Below the pieces are notes generated by a model. It saw only the letters and a program-made list of their open reading frames with translations, had not been told where the DNA came from and made no database searches. From positions 26,853,999 through 26,917,998 of the forward strand of contig CM057159.1 of assembly GCA_029962745.1 (NCBI GenBank): 64,000 nt of DNA, given 5' to 3'. Origin of the DNA: Echinometra lucunter. Taxonomy: Eukaryota; Echinodermata; Echinoidea; Camarodonta; Echinometridae. The position numbers were made by a program, and so were the translations under genes. Shown piece by piece: positions 23,352 to 34,892 of the stretch; position 1 is the stretch's first letter, and every line of letters begins with the position of its first letter.

Positions 23352-23418
23352 CACTGATAATGTTTGATATTTTATAAGCTGAATATCAAATACTTCATGT
23401 TTTCCCCATATACGGACA

Positions 23419-23507
23419 TGTCTTTGAAAATCCACGCTTCGAGTGTTTGGAACAAAAACGCCACCGTGACTGCTGCGATCAGAGTTGATGATCTTGGTTT
23501 CCCAGTT
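23419..23507 (+). CDS. Possible first exon of an unidentified gene, cut by the gap
   Basis: ATG at 23419 opens MSLKIHASSVWNKNATV and continues to DDLGFPV. Codon use is more balanced than in surrounding AT-rich DNA, and a GTAA donor-like sequence stands at 23508 just before the 500-N gap. No continuation is recognised at 24012 onward. I do not recognise the peptide. It could equally be a chance frame. Confidence 0.3.
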
Positions 23508-23511
23508 GTAA

Positions 23512-24011
23512 NNNNNNNNNNNNNNNNNNNNNNNNNNNNNNNNNNNNNNNNNNNNNNNNNNNNNNNNNNNNNNNNNNNNNNNNNNNNNNNNNNNNNNNNN
23601 NNNNNNNNNNNNNNNNNNNNNNNNNNNNNNNNNNNNNNNNNNNNNNNNNNNNNNNNNNNNNNNNNNNNNNNNNNNNNNNNNNNNNNNNNNNNNNNNNNNN
23701 NNNNNNNNNNNNNNNNNNNNNNNNNNNNNNNNNNNNNNNNNNNNNNNNNNNNNNNNNNNNNNNNNNNNNNNNNNNNNNNNNNNNNNNNNNNNNNNNNNNN
23801 NNNNNNNNNNNNNNNNNNNNNNNNNNNNNNNNNNNNNNNNNNNNNNNNNNNNNNNNNNNNNNNNNNNNNNNNNNNNNNNNNNNNNNNNNNNNNNNNNNNN
23901 NNNNNNNNNNNNNNNNNNNNNNNNNNNNNNNNNNNNNNNNNNNNNNNNNNNNNNNNNNNNNNNNNNNNNNNNNNNNNNNNNNNNNNNNNNNNNNNNNNNN
24001 NNNNNNNNNNN
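23512..24011. other. Assembly gap (500 N)
   Basis: Exactly 500 undetermined bases, the same round size as the gap at 1012. Confidence 0.98.
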
Positions 24012-24840
24012 TATCTGGCTTTGATCTTCTTTTAACTCCTAAGTGCTGGATTTAATTCAGTGCATATAGCCGCAATGCACATCTTGAGTACTATACCATG
24101 CTGTGCTGCAATTTCGCGTTCAATGATTTAATCTGTAATCAGGTATTACATGGGTAAGGATGATATTGGTTTTTAAAAGTATTAGCACAGAAATGTTGAG
24201 ACTTTTGCCTTAAAATCAGATGTTTTTTTTTATTCTTCCATGATTTCAAAGTATCAGTTGGTGAATAAAGGATAAGGAACACGAATAATATGTGTGCTTA
24301 CGTGAACCGTAACAGCTTTGCTTTCACATTGTGATTTAAGGTGGATAAATGACAAAAATCAATACCACAGTGTTATTTTGTGTGTGTATAAGAATGAAAG
24401 CTGAAATAAGGTGAATGAAGCATTGTTTCTGTGATGGTTTGCATGTGGCAGTTGCTTTCCCCCTTAAGGAAGGATGAGAGAGGTATTATCTTACAGATAA
24501 TGAAATGGCCTTACGGTACTGTGTACGTCTTTGATCTCGCTCCTGGATCGTTCTTGATTTCCTTTACACTGGTCTGAGAACGTTCATCTCTGCCACTGGA
24601 TTCTGAAGAAGTTTTCAAGCAATAAGCATTATTAAAATGTTTTTGCATGTTGGGTAGGGATAATATGGCCCATGTCGATCATGACTTTACGAAACACTTC
24701 TAATGATATCAAATTCTTATAAAGAGATGTTTAACTGAGCAAATCTTAATACCACAAAACATCAACGATTTCTTGACGAGGGGAAGCTGTTGAAAATGCA
24801 AAAATGAAACGAAAAGAGAAAAAGAAACAACTGTAGAATA
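24012..24840. other. Non-coding stretch, nothing recognised
   Basis: AT-rich sequence without a supported coding exon or clear repeat. Confidence 0.4.
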
Positions 24841-24848
24841 CTAAGTAT

Positions 24849-27800
24849 CAGTCCTGTAGTCGAGTCATCAAGTCCGAGTCCGAGTCCGAGTCCAAGTCCG
24901 AGTCTTGCCATCCGAGTCCCGAGTCCTGGACGTCCGAGTCCGAGTCCCAAAAGGAAAATTCAAAAATTGATATGTTTTACGTCACATTACCTACACTATA
25001 TAAATGCCAGTACTGATAATTGTCTTCCAGTGAACTCTTTGTCACATAAATAGTCATTTGTTTCAATGAAAACTTCAGTTTGAATTTAATCAATTGCAAC
25101 TTTTCTGACCAGGAATACACAACTTTGAAGGCTTGCTCACAAATGAATATGTCACAGTGACATGTTATTTCACTCGCTTGGTGCTTTGAATTTGAAGAAG
25201 AATAAGTTCAGTAAGATCCATATTCGTAACAGTTGTGACAGAGGGTAAGAAATTGTAATTTAAATTGAAAAAGTGGAGACAATAATATCTATGGTTAGAT
25301 TTTGGTGAGTGTTCTATAATGCTCTATAATAATGTCTTATAAATACAACTAATGTTTAATCTTTCAAACTGCTCAATTTTGCTTGCATTGACAGCATAAA
25401 CTACATTTATGGTTGCTCATGATGCATAAAGAAATAAGGTCTGTTATTCCGAAGGTTCGTTATTTCGAAAATGAAAAAAGGTTCGTTATTCCGAAGGTTC
25501 ATTGATCCGAAAACGAAATAAGGTTCGCTAGTGTCACAAGCAAGTCATTTTTAATTTAGCACTAAAGCCAAATTCTAAAATTTGTTTATTTTACATAGAA
25601 AAATAATGACAGAAAATTGAAATGGTGTAATCCTGAAAGTTTTGTTTAAATAGAGAGAAAAAAATGTAAAAAGTAATGATAAATTACTCATTTTGGAATT
25701 GTGATGGCAGTATTGCTAATTGAGTTGTATAATGAAATCCTATGTATTTAACTAGGAAGGGCTATAATGTATTCAGCTCTTGCAGGTCCTTTTGTTGTGG
25801 GTTCCAGGTTCTAGTAACAGGTGGAATAAACACTTGCAATTCCAAGACCCGCCCGAGGTCTATTGATTGTACAGTGCACCTAATTGCTCTGCACAGAGAG
25901 TAGGATCACTTTCATTTTGTTACTCTTTGAGAGAGGTTGTGTTCTGAGGAGCAAGGAAGAAATGACCCTCAGTTTTTGTTAATTTTAGAGGAGTTTTCCT
26001 ACCCACAATGGTGGTGAGTCTATTTGATATTTTTATCAGTAAATTTCAGCTAAAAAAATATAATAATAAAGAAATATTAGATTCTTCAATCAAAAAGGGT
26101 ATTTTGGTTTGTATTTTTGATCCAGATCTTGTTGTAATAATTCTATTAAACAGATGCCTGTTTTCCGTCAATAACTTAGGCATAATATTACGCTGCGAAT
26201 TTAAAAATTTCCGGCTTTAAAAAATTATCACAATTATATTGCAGTGATGAAATGGTTGTATTTCAGTATTTTTCAGAAGTGAATTTATGTTAACCTTTTA
26301 GGATTGATACATTTTGCTGATGAATTAATACTATCTAGATATTTTGTCGATGCTTATTAACTAATAAGAAAGACATGTACTGATGAAATTATTAATAAAA
26401 GTAATATTTGAAATGTTGAAAGTTAGGATTTGCCATTTTGGATAATTGGAATGTATTCAATTTTCAAGGGTCCTTTGGTCAGGGAGCTGTTACCCATGGT
26501 CAGCCATTATATTCTGGGGCTACGTTAGACGCCTTCAGTTATTGTCAGCCCTGAGCCATGATGATTTATCCTGAGTTTTCAACCTTGAGTTCTTCTTGAG
26601 TTCTTCTCGACGTCATGCGTCAGGTCGAAAGCACCTAATCTTCGGTGACGCCATTTTTCGACAGTCCTCGTAGATCTTCGGTTTTCATCGATATCGTCAT
26701 TCTACGTCATCGGTCTTCAAGGTCATCGGATATCTGTTATTTCTGTCAACTTGTCGCCGTTTTCATCGACATCATTTGGACTGCATCCATGATTAATCAG
26801 GGAAGTCCTTTAATTCAATAAACCCTTTAATTGTCCGGAAAAAAATTTTTCCATCCCATATTGATTTTTTATCCCATTCCAAAACTGAAATTTTCAACCG
26901 ATAAAATCAAAGTTAATTTTTTTTTAATCATTTGAAAGTCAATACCTTCTATATGTGAAATAATGTTGCATTGATTGTTGAAATTTTCATTGAAAGAAAT
27001 CTGATTTGGAAACGAAATGACATAGTTGTAATAAACAACTGTAAACCGGAATGATTGTTGTGCAGTGCAATTACTTATGTGTACTTTGACTACATCATAG
27101 CTCTCTTCACTTAAAAAAAAAGGATGCTTGGGGTATGTGAGGTTGTTTATGTGATTTGGGGTGATTGGTGACCAAATCTTTAGGTAAACAAAAACCCAGG
27201 TTTGATCCTGACAGTTAGTTCGTTTGTTAGTTTCGGAATAACGAACCTTGTTTCATTTTTCGGATTAACGAACCTTCGGACTAAAGAACCTTATTTTATT
27301 TTCGGATTAACGAACCTTCGGAATAACAAACATCACCCGACAATTAATTCCACATGGAAATACCCAAACCTCCTTAAAATCAACTGTCACATGTCACATG
27401 ACATGCTTTTACAATATATACAAGAATATGTAATATATCATCGTTTAAACTGCTCAAATTTACTTGTATTTGATTATGAACTATAGTTGCTCACTAATTT
27501 TATGTATGAAAAATTAATTCTTGCATTCTTAATCTTTACTGAATTATGATTACCGCCCTATTGAGTTTTGAAAAGATGTTTGGTTCTAAAAAATCTATTA
27601 GCACTGAGAAGGGGCATACTTCTCATCTTACACTCATCTGAGTAAAACGCAAGAATGAACAGAAAGGCAAAATCGAACACAAAAGGGCAATAGATTTGGA
27701 AGTACAAAGTACATGTTTCTTTATGTCATACCATTGCACTCAAAGAGTAAAATGTAAGAATGTGTATTTGACACAAACTAAATCCTTAATAACATGTGCT

Positions 27801-28551
27801 TATCAAACGTATAGAGAATAACTTCTTGGCAGGATTTTACAACTTGAACTGCGTGCCTATCTAAATTGTATTATTTAGACGTGCAGCACAATATTCCCAC
27901 AACTGTTTGTGGTTCTTTGGTTACCGGTACGGAAAATCCAAATGATGCATTTGTTACTAATTAAAATTTACAAGTGTTGGTAGCTATGCATGTAACTTCA
28001 GGGAGCTCTGCTGGAGCTCCAGTCATGGCTTAGTATTGTGTCGTTCCGCCGTACTGTAGTTGAAAAGGTTATAAAATGAAGGTAAGATGAAAATTTGTAC
28101 TTATATATATATAACAGCAGGAGAAGCTGAACTGCTCTTTCCCCCTGCATTGTATTACCATTCCAAATGACTTGTATTCACTGGATATGGGTGCACATCG
28201 CATTGCCATTGTACTATATGCTCACAATGACAATTCATAACACGCGATGCACACCCGTACATATCCCATAAATATGAGTCAATTGAATCGGTAATATAAT
28301 GCGGATAACGGAGAAAAGGGCAGCTTGGCTAGGAAATTCAAGTTTCTTTCAGCGAAATGATGGTCAAATCGTGATATCAAAATAGCAAGGGTTTTCGGGG
28401 GCATTATGTCTGAGAAATCGGCCGCAGACGAGTCACGAGTCCGAGTCACGAGTCCGAGTCACGACGATCGAGTCCGAGTCCGAGTCCCTAAAGAAAAGGG
28501 GACTCGAGTCCGGACTCAAATGCGAGTCCTGACTCGGGTCCTACAGCACTG
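24849..28551. mobile_element. 3.7-kb hAT-like element with (CGAGTC)n ends and exact 8-bp target duplication
   Basis: CTAAGTAT stands immediately outside both ends (24841-24848 and 28552-28559). The left terminus is CAGTCCTGTAGTCGAGTC; the right one reverse complemented is CAGTGCTGTAGGACCCGAG. CAGTGCTG-type termini with 8-bp duplications are characteristic of hAT transposons. Subterminal arrays of CGAGTC/GAGTCC run inward at both ends (24853-24950, 28427-28540). No transposase frame is visible, so the element is non-autonomous or decayed. A second inverted structure (25439-27330) is nested in it. Confidence 0.75.
25439..27330. mobile_element. Nested element with repeated GGTTCGTTATTCCGAA termini
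   Basis: The left end (25439-25535) repeats GTTCGTTATTCCGAAGG and TTCGAAAATGAAA. The right end (27225-27330) carries the reverse complements (CCTTCGGAATAACGAACC types). Each end has about three such units. The interior has no coding signal beyond short frames. About 100 bp outside each end share the words AAACTGCTCAA and GTTGCTCA in direct orientation, perhaps a duplicated flank. Confidence 0.6.
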
Positions 28552-28682
28552 CTAAGTATATTTGCACGTATGCATAAGCTCATCTGAGATTTGAACATGT
28601 GATAACTACATTCAGCTGGTAGCCTTTGCAGACCTTTCATCAGAAGAAATATGAATAGTCCATGAACGTCCAGGACTTCCAG

Positions 28683-28821
28683 GGGGGCGTTTCATCAACA
28701 TTTGTTGTCTGACAAGTTGTCAGATCTGACATCTTTCCTTGATTTTGATTGGCTGAGAAGCATTGTTACTATGGCAATTGTCGGATGAAATATCCGACAA
28801 GCCCTTTCATGAAACGCTCCC
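28683..28821. mobile_element. Short MITE with GGGGAGCGTTTCATGAAA termini
   Basis: The left end GGGGGGCGTTTCATCAACA and the reverse complement of the right end GGGGAGCGTTTCATGAAAG pair up. Inside, TTGTCTGACAAGTTGTC and TTGTCGGAT...ATCCGACAA add further dyads. It is about 140 bp and non-coding. Confidence 0.7.
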
Positions 28822-29365
28822 CAGAACTGCTCAACATTTTGTGACGTATATATGAAACATCAAATTTCCAAATACATGTACCTTAGACCTGCCCACAAAT
28901 GTTCAGATGAATTTTCCAAAATGTGTCAAATTAGTTATTTATTGTGATATATATTTTTATCTTCGATAAAGCATCATATCTGGGAAATGGGTCCCATAAT
29001 TTTTCCTAGGCTTATCAGTCATTTATCATCTATAACAAACCAACTTTTCTATAGCAAAGATGAGAAAAGGTAGAGGATTTCTAATAAATGATATTAGTTT
29101 GTACGGGTTTATATGAATGCATGAGCTGTGCCTCCATTTTTTCATCGCTACAAGCTAAAGTGAAAAGTATAGCAAATCTCATTCTGTACCCGAGTCATCA
29201 AGATTCATCAGGCCAAGTCCAGACACAAGGAGCCCATTTCACTCTGTGTATCTGAAATACTGACATTTCTTCTTTTATTTTGCGAAAATGAGGTATAATG
29301 TTAGAACATACATGAATCTCTTTTGGCGTTTGATAGATCCCCCCTAAAAAAAAAACAAACAAAAC

Positions 29366-29925
29366 AGGTGCGTTCATTAATGTGCACCACTAATTCGATG
29401 CAGTATCACAGATCAGTTCTATTCATTTTGATTAGATTCGAAATTTTATGAATAGGCCGAGGCATTTCAAAGTACCCCCACTCGAGAAATATAGTCCGTT
29501 TTCTACATTTTTCTTGACAAGGGGCACTTTAAACTGGCCCCGCCAAATTCATTTTTATTCAACATCTCAATAAAATGGATAGGAATGATCTTTGATAAAT
29601 ACTACATCGAATTAAAGGTGCACATTATTGAGTGCACATAAATTTAGGGGTCCATCAAAAGTAAGATTGGATTCATGTATCCACAAACAGTACAGAGCCC
29701 ATTCTACATTTTTCTTGAAAAGGGGCACTTGAAACTGGCCCTGCCAATTTATTTTCAAATATCATTATGAATAATAAAATTCGAATGACGGGAGCACATT
29801 TTTGAGCGCACAAGAATTTTGGGGTCTATTTAACACCAAAAGAGATAATTATATAAACCAACATTGAACAACGCAAGTTTACCCTTTTCTCGACTAGGTG
29901 CACTCAGGGCTGCGCCAACGTGTGC
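29366..29925. repeat. Degenerate tandem repeat, about 200-bp period
   Basis: TTCTACATTTTTCTTGA.AAG followed by GGGGCACTTKAAACTGGCCC occurs at 29501 and 29702, and a weaker third copy begins near 29873 (CTTTTCTCGACTAGGTGCACT). Intervening words such as GTGCACATTATTGAGTGCAC and GAGCACATTTTTGAGCGCAC also recur. Confidence 0.65.
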
Positions 29926-30022
29926 AGGGGCGGCCTCCTCTGTTATTTCAAAGTGGGAAAAAAAGAAGAAGGGGAAGAAGTAAAAAAGAGGAGTAAGGGG
30001 AAGAGAGGGCAGGGTCATGCAA
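29925..30022 (+). repeat. Dispersed repeat ending GAGAGGGCAGGGTCATG, copy 2
   Basis: Parallels 20980-21105 in opposite orientation: GGGGCGGCCTCC, TTTCAAAGTGGG, a polypurine tract and GAGAGGGCAGGGTCATGC. Confidence 0.6.
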
Positions 30023-30024
30023 CT

Positions 30025-31035
30025 AAATACAAAACAAAAAATAAGTTCCCCCTAAAACATATCCCTGTTTTTTTCGATCAGGAACATTTGATGAAATCTG
30101 AATACAAAATCATGTAGCTACACTTTTCAGCTACATTTCCTGGAAAATTCAGGGCAAACCCTTTAGTCACGCTTCAGTGAACACGACAAATATGCAAATT
30201 TGTCATTTTTTGAAGTTCACAAGCCTCGTGCCATGACTTTGATGCAGTGATATCGGAACATAATTTAAGTTTTCTGCGTTTGAAGGCATGCAACATAAAT
30301 TTCATTCGTTACCAAACATGCCGAATGAGTTGTGCACCAAATTTCATGCTTGAGTGAGCAAGAGGTAAAAATGGCAAAAACTGCAGTTTTGACATCTTTT
30401 GCGCGGTGATTTGATCTAATGCGGAGGAATTCATGTTTTAGAAGGGTGTTTGCAACTTTTGCAATTGATACCTATCAATTCACGATTGAATGAACACATA
30501 ATAAAGACAAAATATCACCATGTGGACATTATCCAGTAATTACTGCCTTATTTTTGTGCACTAAAAATCTTATTGATAACATTTTAGCATGTCTATGTGA
30601 CCGGTGTACATGTATCAATGATCTAATTGGCATTTAATTGAAAGTTCACGCTTCAATGAGCACGTGGGACTGGAAAAGCTCTTCTTTAACCTATCGACCA
30701 AAATTCAATTGCTTATTGTGGGTAACCATGATAAGCCTTCTTGGGGAGTTCGTCTCATTTGATATTCCTCGAAATCCCGACTTCTTACGCCTCAGGGAGC
30801 AAATGAGACGAGAAAATTACGCAAATAAGGTGAAAGTTTAGGGCGTTGTCCTTGCTCCGTGCCGCATCGGATAGTTAATTTGGTGTAAGATCCTTTTAGT
30901 TAGTGACCTCAGGGAGATATGTACCAAATTTCATGAAACAACTGGCAGTAGACTGAACAATTACCATCGATGAAAATAAGCCAACTTTCACTTTTGTTAA
31001 AATTCTGCTCCCTACTGTACACAGTGTCAATGGGA
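30025..31035. other. Non-coding stretch, nothing recognised
   Basis: AT-rich sequence with short open frames only. Several near-repeats of 'AGTTCACGCTT' and 'TTCATG' words suggest old repeat DNA, but no family is clear. Confidence 0.35.
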
Positions 31036-31310
31036 GGGAAAATGAAAAATGCAATCTGGCAAGTTTTCCTGTCATAGTATCCTGTTTTCTGTGCCTTCTC
31101 TTCTCATGATATGCCCAACAAACTGCAGTTGTCTTTTTCTTATGGTGTCAAGGAGTGATCTATTGACGCATGCCTTATCGAGTACTTCTTCATGTGATAT
31201 TCTGTCAGTCCAAGGTATCCTAAGCATGATTCTTCTCAGGAATCACTTTTCTGCTGCTTGAATTCTGCTTTCCAAGGATTTATTGCACTGAAATGAGGGA
31301 CCTATCATAC
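31035..31310 (-). mobile_element. Non-LTR retrotransposon C-terminal relic
   Basis: On the minus strand the sequence encodes FLRRIMLRIPWTDRISHEEV and then LLDTIRKRQLQFVGHIMRRE. This is the highly conserved end of many endonuclease/RT retrotransposon proteins ('RRMLRIPWTDR...RRQLQFLGHIMR'). In-frame stops follow IML and precede FLRR, so the copy is dead. Only this C-terminal piece is present. It abuts the MITE at 31316. Confidence 0.75.
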
Positions 31311-31315
31311 CATAT

Positions 31316-31621
31316 GCTGGGTTCCCACTGCCGATCCGATCAACTCGCTTGTTCCAATCTCTCCAAACCTAGTCTGCAAAAACAGACATTAATTTCACAC
31401 ATCAATACAAGAATAATTCCATGAAGCCGTGAATGAGCCTTGTCATGGCAAGTCACTTGCGGTTTCAAATCATTTGACTGTACAAGAGACTTGCCATGGG
31501 TATGCTCATTGAAGGCTTCATGGAATTAATGTGTTCAGGTGTCAAATTATGTCTGTTTTGCAGACTATGTTTTGAGAGATTGGAACAGTCGAGTTGATCA
31601 GATCGGCAGTGGGAACCTAGC
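31316..31621. mobile_element. MITE with about 140-base inverted arms (GCTGGGTTCCCACTGCCG)
   Basis: The left arm starts GCTGGGTTCCCACTGCCGAT. The right arm reverse complemented starts GCTAGGTTCCCACTGCCGAT. Pairing continues with small differences through TTCCAATCTCTC, AGTCTGCAAAA.CAGACAT and CCATGGCAAGTC to the centre. Target duplication could not be fixed. It is 306 bp and non-coding. Confidence 0.85.
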
Positions 31622-31654
31622 ATTATATGACTTCATCTGAAATGAAAAGGAGAA

Positions 31655-32040
31655 TGACATTACTAGAAAGGAAAGGGGGCACTTATCAGAAATCAGATGG
31701 GCATATATTAAAGTTACACCAGAGTACTTTCCCCAGTGAAAAAGGGACACTCACCAGAAAGAGAAAAGGGCACTTATAAGATTTCAAGGGGGGGGGGGGT
31801 TGGAATTTCCTTAGTTGAGAGGGGGCATTTGATAGAGGGGAAAGGGGGCACTCAGGCAGAATGGGCAGTCAAAAGGGAGTACTTATCACATTTCAAGAAG
31901 GCGCACTTCCCAGAATGGAATAGATCTCTATTGAAAAGGGAAAAGGGCATTTATTTAAAAAGGAGATGTGCCCTTGTAAGATGAAAAGGGGGCACAGGAC
32001 AAGTATTAAAAGAGCATTTTTCATGGTAACAAGGGAAACT
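31655..32040. repeat. Degenerate minisatellite, AAAAGGGGGCACTTATC-type units
   Basis: About a dozen imperfect copies of a roughly 25-35-base word (AAAGGGGGCACTTATCAGA, AAAAGGGCACTTATAAGA, AAGGGGGCACTCAGGCAGA and others) run head to tail. Reading frames through it are repetitive and not coding. Confidence 0.75.
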
Positions 32041-32199
32041 AAATTGGTGCTCGGAAAAGTTGAGGACTGTGCCCTCTCCCCGGATGCGCCTCTCCTTTAT
32101 TCCGAGATAACACAATCGTCATCTGAAATCCTATTGGCATGGACATGCTTAATTTATACGTTTATGAAGTGTAGTCTCTTCCTCTATTGCAGAGAACCC

Positions 32200-32218
32200 G
32201 AATTTATTTATTTATTCA
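32200..32218 (-). terminator. Poly(A) signal cluster of the ankyrin-ZU5-UPA gene
   Basis: On the minus strand overlapping AATAAA hexamers (GAATAAATAAATAAATTC) lie about 295 bases after the TAA stop at 32509-32511. This is the right place for the 3' end of the transcript. Poly(A) use is inferred. Confidence 0.5.
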
Positions 32219-32508
32219 TACAGTCATGATGTTATGATACAGATACAGCTGATAAATAAAGGAGCACACAGAGTCAGATTATACATGTAAACAATCATGA
32301 CAATGAAAACACAAAAATGCTGCAACATTAGTTTATACATCTTGAGTCGTTTTAACACCCAGGCCTATAGGTGTAGGTCAATCATATCTCATGAATTAAT
32401 GCAAAAGTCACGTCTTTCTATGAAACATCGCCTCTGCTTCATTACACCAAATTTTTGAAAATGTGAATTTGATTTTTTTTTCGAATTTGAAAAGGAATAA
32501 CAGCTAGT

Positions 32509-34851
32509 TTAAGACTCACCCTGAAATCGTGTTCTGAATACAATCTCTTCAGGTTCTTGTGAAGAACTCTGCCCTATACGAAAAGTAACATCCGACTCAT
32601 TCGCTCGATTTCTAAAATGCAGTTTGAAATACACTGTGTGTTTGTACTTGGGTATTATCGTCTGATATTCAACAGTCTGTAGAAGGGAAAATTGAAAGTT
32701 TGAACAGTGTTTATTATTCCTTTTGGAACATTACAGCAGCAAATTTAACTCGACATAAAAGTTATTTTAAAAAATACTTTTACGATCACATGTCAAAATC
32801 AGTGTCATTGGTTATTTTTCACGTAAGTGATATATAAACATATAGAATAACAAATTATGGTCCACATCGGTTAAACATTGATTAACAGATAATTCCACGG
32901 TTACATAATATTGAAAGTTTATATCTCCTTAAATTCGTAAGTCACACGGTTCATAATTCCGAGAATGTATTAAGGGTCAAAATTCCGAAAAAATTAAATA
33001 GGTTTACTGTAATGGGTCTACGGCTGTATGACTCGGTAATGATATCATAAAAGATTGATCAGTTTAGGTTGCAAATCCAGCACTGCTTGGTTCTATGTAG
33101 CCAGTGGCGGCACCAGGATTGTTAAAGTGGAGGGGGGGGGGGGGCAAATGGAGGGCAAAAGAAAATGGTGGGGGGGGCAGGGCCGGGCAGTCAATTTTTT
33201 TTTTGCGTCCTCTTACACACATTTTAATATGAATTTTGTGAGTGAGCGAGCGAAGCGAGCGAACAAAAAATTACCGCTTTTTCGGTTTTTAATCGCATTT
33301 TTGAATAAACATTCTGAAATATGACGAGCGAGCGAAGCGAGCGAGGCAAAAATGGCTACTTTTCTTGTTTTTAATCGCATTTTAGAAAAGAAATTTAAAA
33401 ATATGACGAGCGAGCCAAGCGAGCGAGCCAAAAATAACCACTTTTTTGTTTTCAATCGAAGTTTTGAAGAGCGGAAAATGGTATTTTAGAGCACTTCACA
33501 GCTTGAATATGATGTTTATGACAACATCCTCTTATTTACAAATTACAGTATAATTTTTCTTTTCAGTCCTCAAAATTTCTGGGGGGGCAACTGGGGGGGC
33601 AAAGCTTCTGAGTGGGGGGAAGAGGCACTGTGGCTAAGTGGTAGAGCAGTGGTCTTGTAACCGAGAGTACCCGGGTTCGAAACCAAGAGGATGCGCTAAT
33701 GCCCTGTGGTAAGGTATTAATCCTCATTAAAAATCCTTCGGATGGAACTTAAAGCCGTCAGTCCCCTGGTTCCTTACTAACAAGCATACACATGCTTTCT
33801 TAGCAGTCAGGTAAATTAACCAATCATAACCAACCATAACCAAATTGATTTAGGCATTGATCAAAAAAAGGAGTAAATACGTCATAATTGATAAATCAGT
33901 CAGTAATGTGTCACCTTAGAAATGGGCTCGTCTTCTTCAAGTTGACAACTGAAAGTAAGTGTCCTCCCTGTGATATATACCTCGTCATCTCTGTCTTTCG
34001 CAGGTATCATCAATTTTCTTTCTTTGCTTGGGTCATGAACATCTTCCTATAACAGGGACAGCAAACATCAATGAATATCTTCTGCATTTTCAATGGAAAT
34101 TAATCTTTCCATAAATGTATGATATTCAAGGACAGATATTTCAGGAAAAAAAATCAATGCTTTTGACACTGCAGTTGTTAAAAGGAGAATTTTGTAAATA
34201 TCATGTCATGATCATATCTTCAAAACCGAATGTCATTTTTCATTCATATTTGGCATGATCAATATTCACATTACACTTAACAATTCCATTTATTTAGACA
34301 CGCGCGTATCGTACGTCCGCGGTTAGTGCTGCGCAAAATTTTAAAATGCTCAAAATCACTTTTCTATCAAACCTAATTTTAGGATCAATGCTGGCATATA
34401 AATTGTTCACATTTTACGTGTATTTTCTATTGGACATGACCTTTTCTCAATTCTTGCTTTTACATTCCCGTCTTTTTTGAGCAACAGCTCCGTTATTTCT
34501 GGTCGATTTTCACCCAGCTTTGTGGGTGTGGTGGTGCATGTCTCAACAATTCATATGCATTGGCCTCCTCTCCACAATATCAAGACCACCTTCCCTTATC
34601 ATGTCCCAAATTTGGTCTTATTGCTCTCACCCATGGACCTGAAGAATAAGTAGCCGACATTCTGTGACATTCATTTTTCCTCTCTTACAAGATGGATGAA
34701 ACAGTTGTAAAATTGAAAAGAAAATCAACTGAAAAGAAAGACTGACATTGTATTTTTAATTTTTTTTACCGCATTTCTTGTGAGAAACTCAACTGCTAAA
34801 ACGACTGGTGGGTTGGTTGATTGAGTGATTGACTGAGTTACCAGGAAAAGG

Positions 34852-34892
<41 letters not shown>

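Noticed and set aside
33213..33455. Repetitive Ala-Arg-Ser protein on the minus strand
   Set aside because: It is produced by the GCGAGCGAAGCGAGCG DNA repeat of a MITE; the same pattern appears wherever that DNA repeat occurs.
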